DNA from: Hymenobacter swuensis DY53 | GTDB lineage: Bacteria > Bacteroidota > Bacteroidia > Cytophagales > Hymenobacteraceae | Reading direction: 5' to 3' | NCBI RefSeq assembly: GCF_000576555.1 | Contig: NZ_CP007145.1 | Coordinates: forward strand, 3,432,501-3,496,500 | DNA length: 64,000 bases | Shown here: piece after piece, positions 35,989-43,215 of the stretch | Position numbering within the stretch: position 1 is the stretch's first letter | Layout: each line of letters starts with the position of its first letter | The notes under the pieces: model-generated | Databases searched by the model: none | The model's input: only the letters and a program-made list of their open reading frames with translations | What the model was told of the DNA's origin: nothing | Translations under genes and position numbers: made by a program

Positions 35989-37194
35989 ATGGCAGTACAA
36001 TCCTGGGAGAAATACCTCGAGAAAAACCCATCGGCCCCGGTTACGCCCGGAAAGGAGCCGAAGAAGCGCAAAAGTGCCGTCCGGGAGTGGGGTGACGCCA
36101 TTCTGTTTGCGGTAGTAGCGGCAACGCTAATCCGGTGGGCCACCTTTGAGGCGTACACCATCCCGACGCCTTCTATGGAGCACTCCCTGCTGGTAGGCGA
36201 CTACCTGTTTGTGAGCAAGCTGCACTACGGCCCGCGCACGCCCCAGACGCCGCTGCAGGTGCCGCTCACGCACCAGACCATCTGGGGCAGCAGCATCAGA
36301 AGCTATTCCGACCTGATTCAGCTGCCCAGCTACCGGCTGCCCGGCTTTTCGGAGGTGAAGAACAACGACGTGGTAGTGTTCAACGTGCCCTTCGAAGCCG
36401 AACACCCCGCCGACCTGCGCACAAACTACATTAAGCGGTGCATTGCTGTTGCCGGCGACGTGCTGGAGGTTAAGCAGGGGCAGGTATTCATCAATGGTAA
36501 GCCCGCCAAGAACTACCCGGAAATGCAGAGCAGCTACTTCCTGCAGGTGCCCGGAAACGACGACTTGGCAGCGGACTTCCGACAGTACGGCGTAGTGAAC
36601 TACGATACGCCCGAGGGCACTCCCTACCAAGCGGATACTGAGTTGTACGGCCGGGGCTACGAAGTACACATGACCCAGGCGGCGTACGAGTTCTTCAAAA
36701 AGCAGCCCTACGTGAAAGGCATTGTGGATCTGAAGACGCCGCCAAACCAGCCGGAGCGGCAGCAGGTGTTCCCCAACAACCCTGATTCACCCTATAGTCA
36801 GCCCCTGGCCAACCCACCCTTCCCCACCTGGAATAAGGACAACTACGGTCCCCTCCAGATTCCGAAGGAAGGCCAAACGGTGCAGCTCACCCCCCAGAAC
36901 TCGCCCCAGTATCAGAAAATCATTCTGCGCTACGAGCACAACGAAGGCATGAGCGTGGATGCCAACGGTCAGATTCTGCAGAACGGTCAGCCTTTGAAGA
37001 GCTACACCTTCAAGCAGGATTACTACTTCATGATGGGCGACAACCGCCATAACTCCCTCGATTCGCGTTTCTGGGGCTTCGTGCCCGCCGACCACATCGT
37101 GGGCAAGGCCGTGCTCATCTGGCTGTCGGTTGATCCGCACGCCTCCTTCTTCCAGAAAGTCCGCTGGAACCGCCTGTTTAACTTGGTAGATTAA
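35989..37194 (+). CDS. lepB: signal peptidase I
   Basis: 401 aa membrane protease that removes signal peptides from exported proteins. A basic N-terminus is followed by one membrane segment (residues 36-53). Catalytic Ser62 (IPTPSMEHSL) and Lys149 (TNYIKRCIA) form the dyad. The C-terminal MMGDNRHNSLDSRFWGFV box is present. Between these boxes, residues about 150-330, is a long Bacteroidota-type insertion. It is the last gene of the parB-DUF5683-dapB-lepB run. Confidence 0.93.
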   Translation: MAVQSWEKYLEKNPSAPVTPGKEPKKRKSAVREWGDAILFAVVAATLIRWATFEAYTIPTPSMEHSLLVGDYLFVSKLHYGPRTPQTPLQVPLTHQTIWGSSIRSYSDLIQLPSYRLPGFSEVKNNDVVVFNVPFEAEHPADLRTNYIKRCIAVAGDVLEVKQGQVFINGKPAKNYPEMQSSYFLQVPGNDDLAADFRQYGVVNYDTPEGTPYQADTELYGRGYEVHMTQAAYEFFKKQPYVKGIVDLKTPPNQPERQQVFPNNPDSPYSQPLANPPFPTWNKDNYGPLQIPKEGQTVQLTPQNSPQYQKIILRYEHNEGMSVDANGQILQNGQPLKSYTFKQDYYFMMGDNRHNSLDSRFWGFVPADHIVGKAVLIWLSVDPHASFFQKVRWNRLFNLVD

Positions 37195-37202
37195 CCGTCA
37201 TT

Positions 37203-37355
37203 GCGAGGAGGCACGACGAAGCAATCTGTCCTTAACGCAGCCCAACGCCCTGACCTATTCGAAAGCCCCTAACGTCCGTGCTGGCGTCAGGGGCTTTCTT
37301 TTTTTCAGGGTTTAGCACGTCGTGAAGGACAGATTGCTTCGTCGTGCCTCCTCGC
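37203..37355. repeat. nested palindromic repeat, copy A
   Basis: Perfect 31-bp outer arms (37203-37233 and 37325-37355) enclose an inner hairpin (37261-37274 and 37285-37298, followed by a T run). The inner 39 bp is identical to copy B at 39548-39718. The element lies between the stops of lepB and ung, starting 8 nt after one and ending 3 nt before the other. Confidence 0.9.
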
Positions 37356-37358
37356 GCT

Positions 37359-38024
37359 TTACCACGTAATCGGCTGCTCGTGGTGCTGCTGCAAGTAGGT
37401 GTTGGTTTGGCTGAAAGGGCGGCTGCCGAAGAAGCCTCGGTCGGCGGCGTAGGGCGAGGGGTGGGCGGCTTTCAGCACCAAGTGCTTGCGGGCATCAATA
37501 ATTTCGCCCTTTTTCTGCGCGTACGCGCCCCACAGGATAAACACCACATGCTCCTTCTGGTCGGAAATCTGCTGAATAACGGCGTCGGTGAACTGCTCCC
37601 AGCCTTTCTTCTGGTGACTGCCGGGGTCGGCGGCCCGCACGGTGAGCGTGGCGTTAAGCAGCAAAACGCCCTGCTCGGCCCACCGGTCGAGGTTGCCATT
37701 CGGGGCCGGCGGGGTTTCGGGCAGATCGGCCTGCAGTTCCTTAAAGATATTCTGCAACGAGGGCGGCGTGCGCACGCCCTCGGCCACCGAGAAGCTCAGG
37801 CCGTGCGCCTGGCCTTTGCCATGGTAGGGGTCCTGCCCTAAAATGACTACTTTAACCTGCTCAAAGGGGCAGGCCTCGAAGGCATGAAAAATCTGGGGAC
37901 CGGGCGGATACACGGTGGTAGTGGCGTACTCACCCTTCACGAAGGCAATCAGGTGCTGGAAGTACGGCTTTTCAAATTCTGGAGCTAGCACCTTGCGCCA
38001 GCTTTCTTCTATCTTTACAGACAT
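37359..38024 (-). CDS. ung: uracil-DNA glycosylase
   Basis: 221 aa family 1 enzyme that cuts uracil out of DNA, starting base-excision repair. The water-activating motif GQDPYHG has catalytic Asp65, the HPSPYAA loop near residues 185-192 carries the catalytic His, and GLSFSV is present. It is convergent with lepB across the repeat element. Confidence 0.96.
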   Translation of the reverse strand: MSVKIEESWRKVLAPEFEKPYFQHLIAFVKGEYATTTVYPPGPQIFHAFEACPFEQVKVVILGQDPYHGKGQAHGLSFSVAEGVRTPPSLQNIFKELQADLPETPPAPNGNLDRWAEQGVLLLNATLTVRAADPGSHQKKGWEQFTDAVIQQISDQKEHVVFILWGAYAQKKGEIIDARKHLVLKAAHPSPYAADRGFFGSRPFSQTNTYLQQHHEQPITW

Positions 38025-38136
38025 ACGGGAAAGGATTATTTTTCAGTTGGGTGGACCGTTGTGGGTGCCGGCTGCGTAGATAAACCAAATTCCGCACACG
38101 GCTGTTAGCTTTTCTCTCCTTCGGAACTCCAACGTT

Positions 38137-38523
38137 ATGAATACGACCACCACCCAGGGCGTAACCGTTAGTGTTACCACCAATTACCTGCCCGACTACT
38201 CCAGCCCGGGTCAGGAACACTACGTCTTTGCCTACAAAATTGATATCCGCAACAATAGCGAGTACACGGTGAAGCTGCTGCGTCGCCACTGGTACATTTA
38301 CGACGCCAACGGCGTCGTGCGCGAAGTGGAGGGCGAAGGCGTGGTAGGACAGCAGCCTACCCTGGAACCCGGCGAAGCGCACCAATACGTATCGGGGTGC
38401 AACCTGAAATCGGGTCTGGGCAAGATGCGGGGTACGTACCAGATGGAGCGGGTGATGGATGGCAGCGAGTTTGCCGTTGACATTCCAGAATTTACGCTCG
38501 TGGTGCCGTATCGTTTGAACTGA
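38137..38523 (+). CDS. apaG: ApaG family protein (DUF525)
   Basis: 128 aa beta-sandwich of the fibronectin III-like ApaG fold. The characteristic block FAYKIDIRNNSEYTVKLL and the RRHWYIYDANG segment near residues 48-58 are clear, as are VEGEGVVGQQP and the ending EFTLVVPYRLN. The biochemical role is not settled. It is close in E. coli to apaH, but not here. It has its own hairpin terminator. Confidence 0.92.
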   Translation: MNTTTTQGVTVSVTTNYLPDYSSPGQEHYVFAYKIDIRNNSEYTVKLLRRHWYIYDANGVVREVEGEGVVGQQPTLEPGEAHQYVSGCNLKSGLGKMRGTYQMERVMDGSEFAVDIPEFTLVVPYRLN

Positions 38524-38548
38524 AACGCTGCCCTTGATGACGCTTCTC

Positions 38549-38583
38549 AGCCGCTCCGGTTCTTGCCGGAGCGGCTTTTTTTG
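38549..38583 (+). terminator. terminator after apaG
   Basis: Stem 38549-38559/38566-38576 (11 bp), 6-nt loop, followed by a run of seven T. The stretch from here to 38709 holds no gene. Confidence 0.88.
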
Positions 38584-38709
38584 CGCGTTCGGTATCTTGC
38601 AGCCCTCCGGATGAGTTTTGCCTTTCTGCTTTCCTCAGTCAGCGCAGGTGTCTTTGTCTTTTTTTGTTGATCAAGAGTTGGCCTAGCCTGCTCATACCTA
38701 CTCCCGCCG

Positions 38710-39540
38710 TTGTTTTTTCAGATTTTCAGCTACCTCCGGTTTCTGCTCAGTTCGGGCAACGCCCACGGCTTGCACTCGCCTTTCGTCTTTGGCCTATACG
38801 CGCATGTAGTGAACCACTACGGCCATTTCGCGGCCTATGATGCAGTAGAAAACCGGCGTACCGAACTCCTGCACGATGCGACAACTATTCAGGTCCGGGA
38901 TTTTGGCGCCGGCTCCCACACCAAGGCCGGCCGCGTCCGGCAGCTGCGCGACATTGCCCGCACGGCCGCCAAGCCGCCCAAGCTGGGTAAGCTGCTGTTC
39001 CGGCTGGTCAACCACTTCCAGCCCCGCACCATTGTGGAGTTGGGCACTTCGCTGGGCCTCACCACAGCCTACCTGGCCGCCGCCGACTCGCGGGCGCACG
39101 TCCTCACCTTTGAAGGCTGCCCGGCCACGGCGGAAGTAGCTCGCGCCACTTTCAAGGCTACGAGAGTACATAACGTAGAGGTCATTGAAGGCAACCTCGA
39201 CGACACCCTGGGCCCTGGCCTAGTGGCTCTCCCCGCTCCCGTCGATTTTGCCTTTTTCGATGGTAACCACCGCTATGAGCCCACTCTGCGGTATTTCGAG
39301 CAGATGAACCAGCACCGCACCGAACACAGCGTGTTCGTGCTGGATGATATTCACTGGTCAGAAGAAATGGAGCGGGCCTGGGCCGTCATCCAGCAACACC
39401 CTGACGTGACGCTGACTATCGACCTGTTTTTTATCGGCTTGGTATTCTTCCGCCGCAACCAGCCCAAGCAGCATTTCGCGTTGCGTTTCGATAACCTGAT
39501 AGACAAATTACTGGAACGCACCCGCCGGCTATCAGCTTAG
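38710..39540 (+). CDS. class I SAM-dependent methyltransferase
   Basis: 276 aa. The SAM-binding glycine loop is in RTIVELGTSLGLTTAYLA (about residues 112-129), with further O-methyltransferase-like motifs FEGCPATAE and FAFFDGNHRYEP. The N-terminal segment LHSPFVFGLY is typical of this Bacteroidota group. The substrate is unknown. The start is TTG at 38710, because no ATG precedes the conserved N-terminal region in frame. Confidence 0.82.
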   Translation: MFFQIFSYLRFLLSSGNAHGLHSPFVFGLYAHVVNHYGHFAAYDAVENRRTELLHDATTIQVRDFGAGSHTKAGRVRQLRDIARTAAKPPKLGKLLFRLVNHFQPRTIVELGTSLGLTTAYLAAADSRAHVLTFEGCPATAEVARATFKATRVHNVEVIEGNLDDTLGPGLVALPAPVDFAFFDGNHRYEPTLRYFEQMNQHRTEHSVFVLDDIHWSEEMERAWAVIQQHPDVTLTIDLFFIGLVFFRRNQPKQHFALRFDNLIDKLLERTRRLSA

Positions 39541-39547
39541 CGTTTCT

Positions 39548-39718
39548 GTCATTGCGAGGCTGGAGGCTGGAGGCCGAAGCAATCCGTCCTTTTCCGTGTT
39601 CTGAACCCTGAGAAGCAGAAAGCCCCTAACGTCCGTGCTGGCGTCAGGGGCTTTCTGCTTCTCAGGGTTTAGCGCGTCGTGAAGTACAGATTGCTTCGGC
39701 CTCCAGCCTCGCAATGAC
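39548..39718. repeat. nested palindromic repeat, copy B
   Basis: Outer arms start at 39548 and end at 39718, with an extra CTGGAGG unit in the left arm. Inner arms are 39604-39631 and 39642-39669 (27 of 28 paired). It shares 39 identical bp with copy A, and a right-hand stretch of about 36 bp with two differences. It fills the gap between the methyltransferase stop and the kdsA stop. Confidence 0.9.
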
Positions 39719-39723
39719 AACTG

Positions 39724-40548
39724 CTACCGAACGGCTTCGCGCACGCGGGTCAGCTTGCGCAGCAGGTCTTCGAGGCCATCCAGCGCTAGCATGTTGGCCC
39801 CGTCGGATTTGGCGGTGGCGGGCGTGGGGTGGGTTTCGATGAACAAGCCGTCGGCCCCGACGGCAATGGCGGCTTTGGCAATGGTTTCGATCAGGCGGGG
39901 CTGGCCGCCGGTTATGCCGCTGCTCTGGTTGGGCTGCTGCAACGAGTGGGTCACGTCCATCACCACGGGCACACCAAACTCGCGCATGGCCGGCAGGTTG
40001 CGGAAATCCACTACCAGGTCGGAGTAGCCGAACGAGTTACCCCGGTCCGTCAGAATCACGTTCGGGTTGCCCGACTGGCGCACCTTGTCCACCGCAAACT
40101 GCATCGACTCGCCGCTCAGGAACTGGCCTTTCTTCACGTTCACCACCTTGCCGGTTTTGGCGGCGGCAATCAACAAATCGGTCTGGCGGCACAGAAAAGC
40201 CGGAATTTGCAGCACGTCTACGTACTCGGCGGCCATAGACGCTTCTTCTGACTCGTGGATATCCGTCACGGTAGGTACGCCTATTTCCCGGCTCACCTTC
40301 TGCAGAATCCGCAGCGCCTTCTCGTCGCCGATGCCCGTGTAGGAATCGAGGCGGCTGCGGTTGGCTTTGCGGTAAGAACCTTTAAAAATAAACGGAATCT
40401 GCAGGCGGTCGGTAATGGTGCGCACCTGTTCGGCAATGCGCAGGGCCATATCCTCGCCCTCAATCACGCAGGGCCCGGCCATCAGGAAAAACTGACCGGA
40501 ATTCGTATTGCGGAAATGCGGCAGAACGTTGGCGAGTTGGTGGATCAT
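39724..40548 (-). CDS. kdsA: 3-deoxy-8-phosphooctulonate synthase
   Basis: 274 aa from ATG 40548. It condenses arabinose-5-phosphate and phosphoenolpyruvate to Kdo-8-phosphate, the precursor of Kdo in the LPS inner core. The start MAGPCVIEGEDMAL and the FKGSYRKANRSRLDSYTG and VTDIHESEE blocks are family hallmarks. Length is normal. A GTG at 40557 could add three residues. Confidence 0.95.
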   Translation of the reverse strand: MIHQLANVLPHFRNTNSGQFFLMAGPCVIEGEDMALRIAEQVRTITDRLQIPFIFKGSYRKANRSRLDSYTGIGDEKALRILQKVSREIGVPTVTDIHESEEASMAAEYVDVLQIPAFLCRQTDLLIAAAKTGKVVNVKKGQFLSGESMQFAVDKVRQSGNPNVILTDRGNSFGYSDLVVDFRNLPAMREFGVPVVMDVTHSLQQPNQSSGITGGQPRLIETIAKAAIAVGADGLFIETHPTPATAKSDGANMLALDGLEDLLRKLTRVREAVR

Positions 40549-40648
40549 GTAGCACACGCTTTAGCTTGTATTGTAACAACGCAAGCAGATGAAAAAGGAA
40601 ATTACGATGTGGGGCTAAGCCCTGATGCGGCACAAGCTGAAGCCTGTG

Positions 40649-41251
40649 CTACTTCTTTTTCAGACAAATAAACAGCTCCCGGCCGTGGCGGGGTCCCAGA
40701 GAATTGGTGGCGGTTGCAAAGTGCCGGAATTCGAAGTACGGCTCGAAGTACGGGCGGTATTCGGCGCGGGAGCCCCCGAACGGCGGACCGGGCTGGCTAA
40801 ACTCGGTATCGAAGAGCAGGCCCATGAGCGTGCCCCCGGGCCGGAGCAAGTGGGCGCACTGCCGGGCGTAGGCGGGGCGCAGGGCCGGGTCGAGGGCGCA
40901 GAAAAAGGTTTGCTCCACGAGAAGGTCGAAGGCCAGGGCGGGCTCCAGCTGAAAAAAATCCGCCAACAACAGGTGCTCGGCGGGAAAGTCAGGCACGCGC
41001 TGCTGCAGGTCGTGCAACGGCTCCGGGGCGAGGTCAGCCACCCACACGTTGGGCCAGCCCTGGCGGTGCAGGTACTCGGCCTCGTAGGCGCGGCCGGCCC
41101 CCGGAATGAGGATGCGACGGGCACCTGGCGGCCCCAGTTGGGCAAAATATTCCTGCAGCGGCGGCGTTATCCGACCCGCATCCCAGCCCGTTTGGCCATT
41201 TGCGTAGCGCTGCTGCCAATACGTGGCATCAAGAGACAGATCTGGGAGCAT
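40649..41251 (-). CDS. thiopurine S-methyltransferase-like SAM methyltransferase
   Basis: 200 aa. The N-terminal YWQQRYANGQTGWDAGRITP matches the TPMT family. The SAM site is RILIPGAGRAYEAEYL (about residues 46-61), with DFFQLEPALAFDLLVEQTFF downstream. In bacteria such enzymes are linked to detoxifying thiols or metalloids, but the real substrate is unknown. ATG at 41251 is preferred over 41278, because the family start is close to it. Confidence 0.85.
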   Translation of the reverse strand: MLPDLSLDATYWQQRYANGQTGWDAGRITPPLQEYFAQLGPPGARRILIPGAGRAYEAEYLHRQGWPNVWVADLAPEPLHDLQQRVPDFPAEHLLLADFFQLEPALAFDLLVEQTFFCALDPALRPAYARQCAHLLRPGGTLMGLLFDTEFSQPGPPFGGSRAEYRPYFEPYFEFRHFATATNSLGPRHGRELFICLKKK

Positions 41252-41278
41252 ATTGCGGCAGGGTTGTACCTTCGGCAC

Positions 41279-41308
41279 TTGCCAGGGTACGGAACTCCGT
41301 TATTTTTG
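41279..41308 (+). promoter_or_regulatory. promoter of the 41365 gene
   Basis: TTG at 41279-41281 and TATTTTTG at 41301-41308, 19 nt apart, a textbook Bacteroidota promoter, 56 nt before the ATG. Confidence 0.75.
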
Positions 41309-41364
41309 CCCTAAAGGTACTACCTGCGCCCGGACTCTCCGGGCTTCACTTAACCCCACTCGCA

Positions 41365-42312
41365 ATGGAACAAGACCAGAGCCCCGAGCCGAAGAACAAC
41401 AACCGCGTCCTGCTGATTGTGGCCCTGATTCTGGTGCTGCTGGGCATCAATGGCGTGCTGTTTTACATGAACCAGCAGAAGAGCAAGCAGAACGAGCAGC
41501 TCCAGGCTGATGTGGTAACCAAGGACGCCAAGCTGGAAGAGCAAATCAAGCAGTACGAAGCCCTGAAGGCCGATTTCGAGCGCCAGAGCCAGGAAGTACA
41601 GGGCATGGGCCTAGCCAATGATTCGCTGGAAGCCAAACTGGCCCAGATCAACGCCGATCTGCTGAAACTCCGCTCGTTCCGGGCCAGCAGCTTCAGTGTA
41701 GCCGAGCAGCGACGCTTCAAGCAGCGCGCCTCCAACTTCGAGGCTCAGCTTCGCAAAAAGGACGAGGAAATTGCTCAGCTGAAAGCCGATAACGAGGCCC
41801 TCTACACCGAAACCACCACCCTGAAAGAGCGGCAGAACAAGCTCACGGACACTATTTCAACGGTAGTGCGCTCCAACCAGGAGTTGAGTGAGAAAGTGGC
41901 CGTGGCCTCCCGCCTGCAGGCCGAGAATATTCGCATTGGCGTAGTGAACAGCCGCGAAAAGGAAAAAGCCGACGACGACAACGAGTTCAAAGCCCGGCGC
42001 GTCGAGAAAATCAAGGTAACCTTCAACCTGGGCCGCAACGACGTGTCGCCGAAGGAAACCAAGCAGATCATGATGCGCCTGATTGAGCCCGATGGCGCGG
42101 CCCTCTACAACCTGAGCACCGGCGGTGGCACGTTCATGATTGATGGCGCCGAGGCTTTCTACACGGCCAAGCAGGACGTGGTGTTCGACAATACCCGCCA
42201 GCCCGTGCAGTTCCTGTACGCCAAAGGCGCAGGCTACAAAACCGGCCTTCATACTGTAGAACTCTACGAAGGCGGTGTGATGATCGGCAAAACCACTTTC
42301 ACGCTGAAATAG
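41365..42312 (+). CDS. membrane-anchored coiled-coil protein of unknown function
   Basis: 315 aa. A short charged N-terminus, one membrane segment (about residues 14-33), then a long coiled coil (about 40-215, heptad-like, rich in Gln, Glu, Lys and Ala). A C-terminal beta-rich domain starts near residue 215 (VEKIKVTFNLGRNDVSPKET), perhaps immunoglobulin-like. The shape suggests a periplasmic spacer anchored in the inner membrane. No family is recognised. It has a good promoter and a terminator, so it is monocistronic. Confidence 0.75.
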   Translation: MEQDQSPEPKNNNRVLLIVALILVLLGINGVLFYMNQQKSKQNEQLQADVVTKDAKLEEQIKQYEALKADFERQSQEVQGMGLANDSLEAKLAQINADLLKLRSFRASSFSVAEQRRFKQRASNFEAQLRKKDEEIAQLKADNEALYTETTTLKERQNKLTDTISTVVRSNQELSEKVAVASRLQAENIRIGVVNSREKEKADDDNEFKARRVEKIKVTFNLGRNDVSPKETKQIMMRLIEPDGAALYNLSTGGGTFMIDGAEAFYTAKQDVVFDNTRQPVQFLYAKGAGYKTGLHTVELYEGGVMIGKTTFTLK

Positions 42313-42345
42313 GCAGCTACAAGCAGCTACCACGCGTTTTTTTTC

Positions 42346-42377
42346 AAAAGCGCCGGTCTACGGGCCGGCGCTTTTTT
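42346..42377 (+). terminator. terminator after the coiled-coil gene
   Basis: 11-bp stem AAAAGCGCCGG/CCGGCGCTTTT with a short loop and a T run. Confidence 0.88.
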
Positions 42378-42461
42378 ATTTCAAGCAGTATCCTTATTCA
42401 GCAGACGGCAACTTGCCGTCTGCAAAACTGAGTCAAACAGCATACGCCTATACGTTGCCCC

Positions 42462-43013
42462 ATGATACCCCCCTTTTCCCTACAACCCACGTTGGAAACC
42501 AACACAATTCGGCTACTTCCGTTGCAGGCTGCTGATTTCGCCGAGTTGTACGCCGTTGCCGCTGACCCCAAGGTGTGGGAGCAGCACCCCAACAAAGACC
42601 GATGGCAACGGCCGGTATTCTTTAACTTCTTCGAAGGTGCTATCCAGAGTCAGGGAGCTTTCAAAATCGTGGATAAGGCCACCAATGTCACTCTGGGCAG
42701 CACCCGCCTCTACGACTATAGCACCGAAGACAACAGTATCCTCATCGGTTATACCTTTTATGGAACCCAGTCTTGGGGCAAGGGCGTCAATCTGGCCGTG
42801 AAAAGGCTGCTTCTGAACTATGCGTTTCAATTTGTGGACGCCGTCCGCTTTCACATAGGGGCCGAAAACATACGCTCTCAGATTGCCATCCAGCGCCTAG
42901 GGGCCCGCAAAGTTGCCGAGCAGGAAGTGGCATATTACGGCGAGCCTTCCAAGCTAAACTTTGTATTTGAAATAACGAAACAAGACTGGACAGCTCATCC
43001 AGTCAGTTCTTAA
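42462..43013 (+). CDS. GNAT acetyltransferase, RimJ/RimL-like
   Basis: 183 aa. N-terminal TIRLLPLQAADFAELY, the central strand GYTFYGTQSWGKGVNLAVKR with the acetyl-CoA-binding loop, and the FHIGAENIRSQIAIQRLGA helix are typical of RimJ/RimL-type N-acetyltransferases. It could acetylate a protein N-terminus or a small amine. The substrate is unknown. Confidence 0.85.
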   Translation: MIPPFSLQPTLETNTIRLLPLQAADFAELYAVAADPKVWEQHPNKDRWQRPVFFNFFEGAIQSQGAFKIVDKATNVTLGSTRLYDYSTEDNSILIGYTFYGTQSWGKGVNLAVKRLLLNYAFQFVDAVRFHIGAENIRSQIAIQRLGARKVAEQEVAYYGEPSKLNFVFEITKQDWTAHPVSS

Positions 43014-43129
43014 CACCAGTCATTGAAGCTGTTGACAACGGCTGTTCGCCAGCATATAGCCGCATTCCTATATCTTGTCGCCATTCTGCTTACTCTCTAA
43101 AGCCGCGGCATCAGATATATTTTTCCACA

Positions 43130-43195
43130 TCTGCCCATATAAAAGAATAGAGCGCCGACCTGATGGTCGACGCTCTATTCTTTTATATGGGCAGA
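43130..43195. terminator. 31-bp bidirectional terminator before cphA
   Basis: Arms 43130-43160 and 43165-43195 pair at 30 of 31 positions around a TGAT loop. It lies between the convergent GNAT and cphA genes. The gap 43014-43129 holds no gene. Confidence 0.9.
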
Positions 43196-43215
43196 GGCAA
43201 AATGAGCAGTGAAAG

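Noticed and set aside
37203..39718. IS element ends.
   Set aside because: No transposase and no clear target-site duplication. The elements are too short to code for one.
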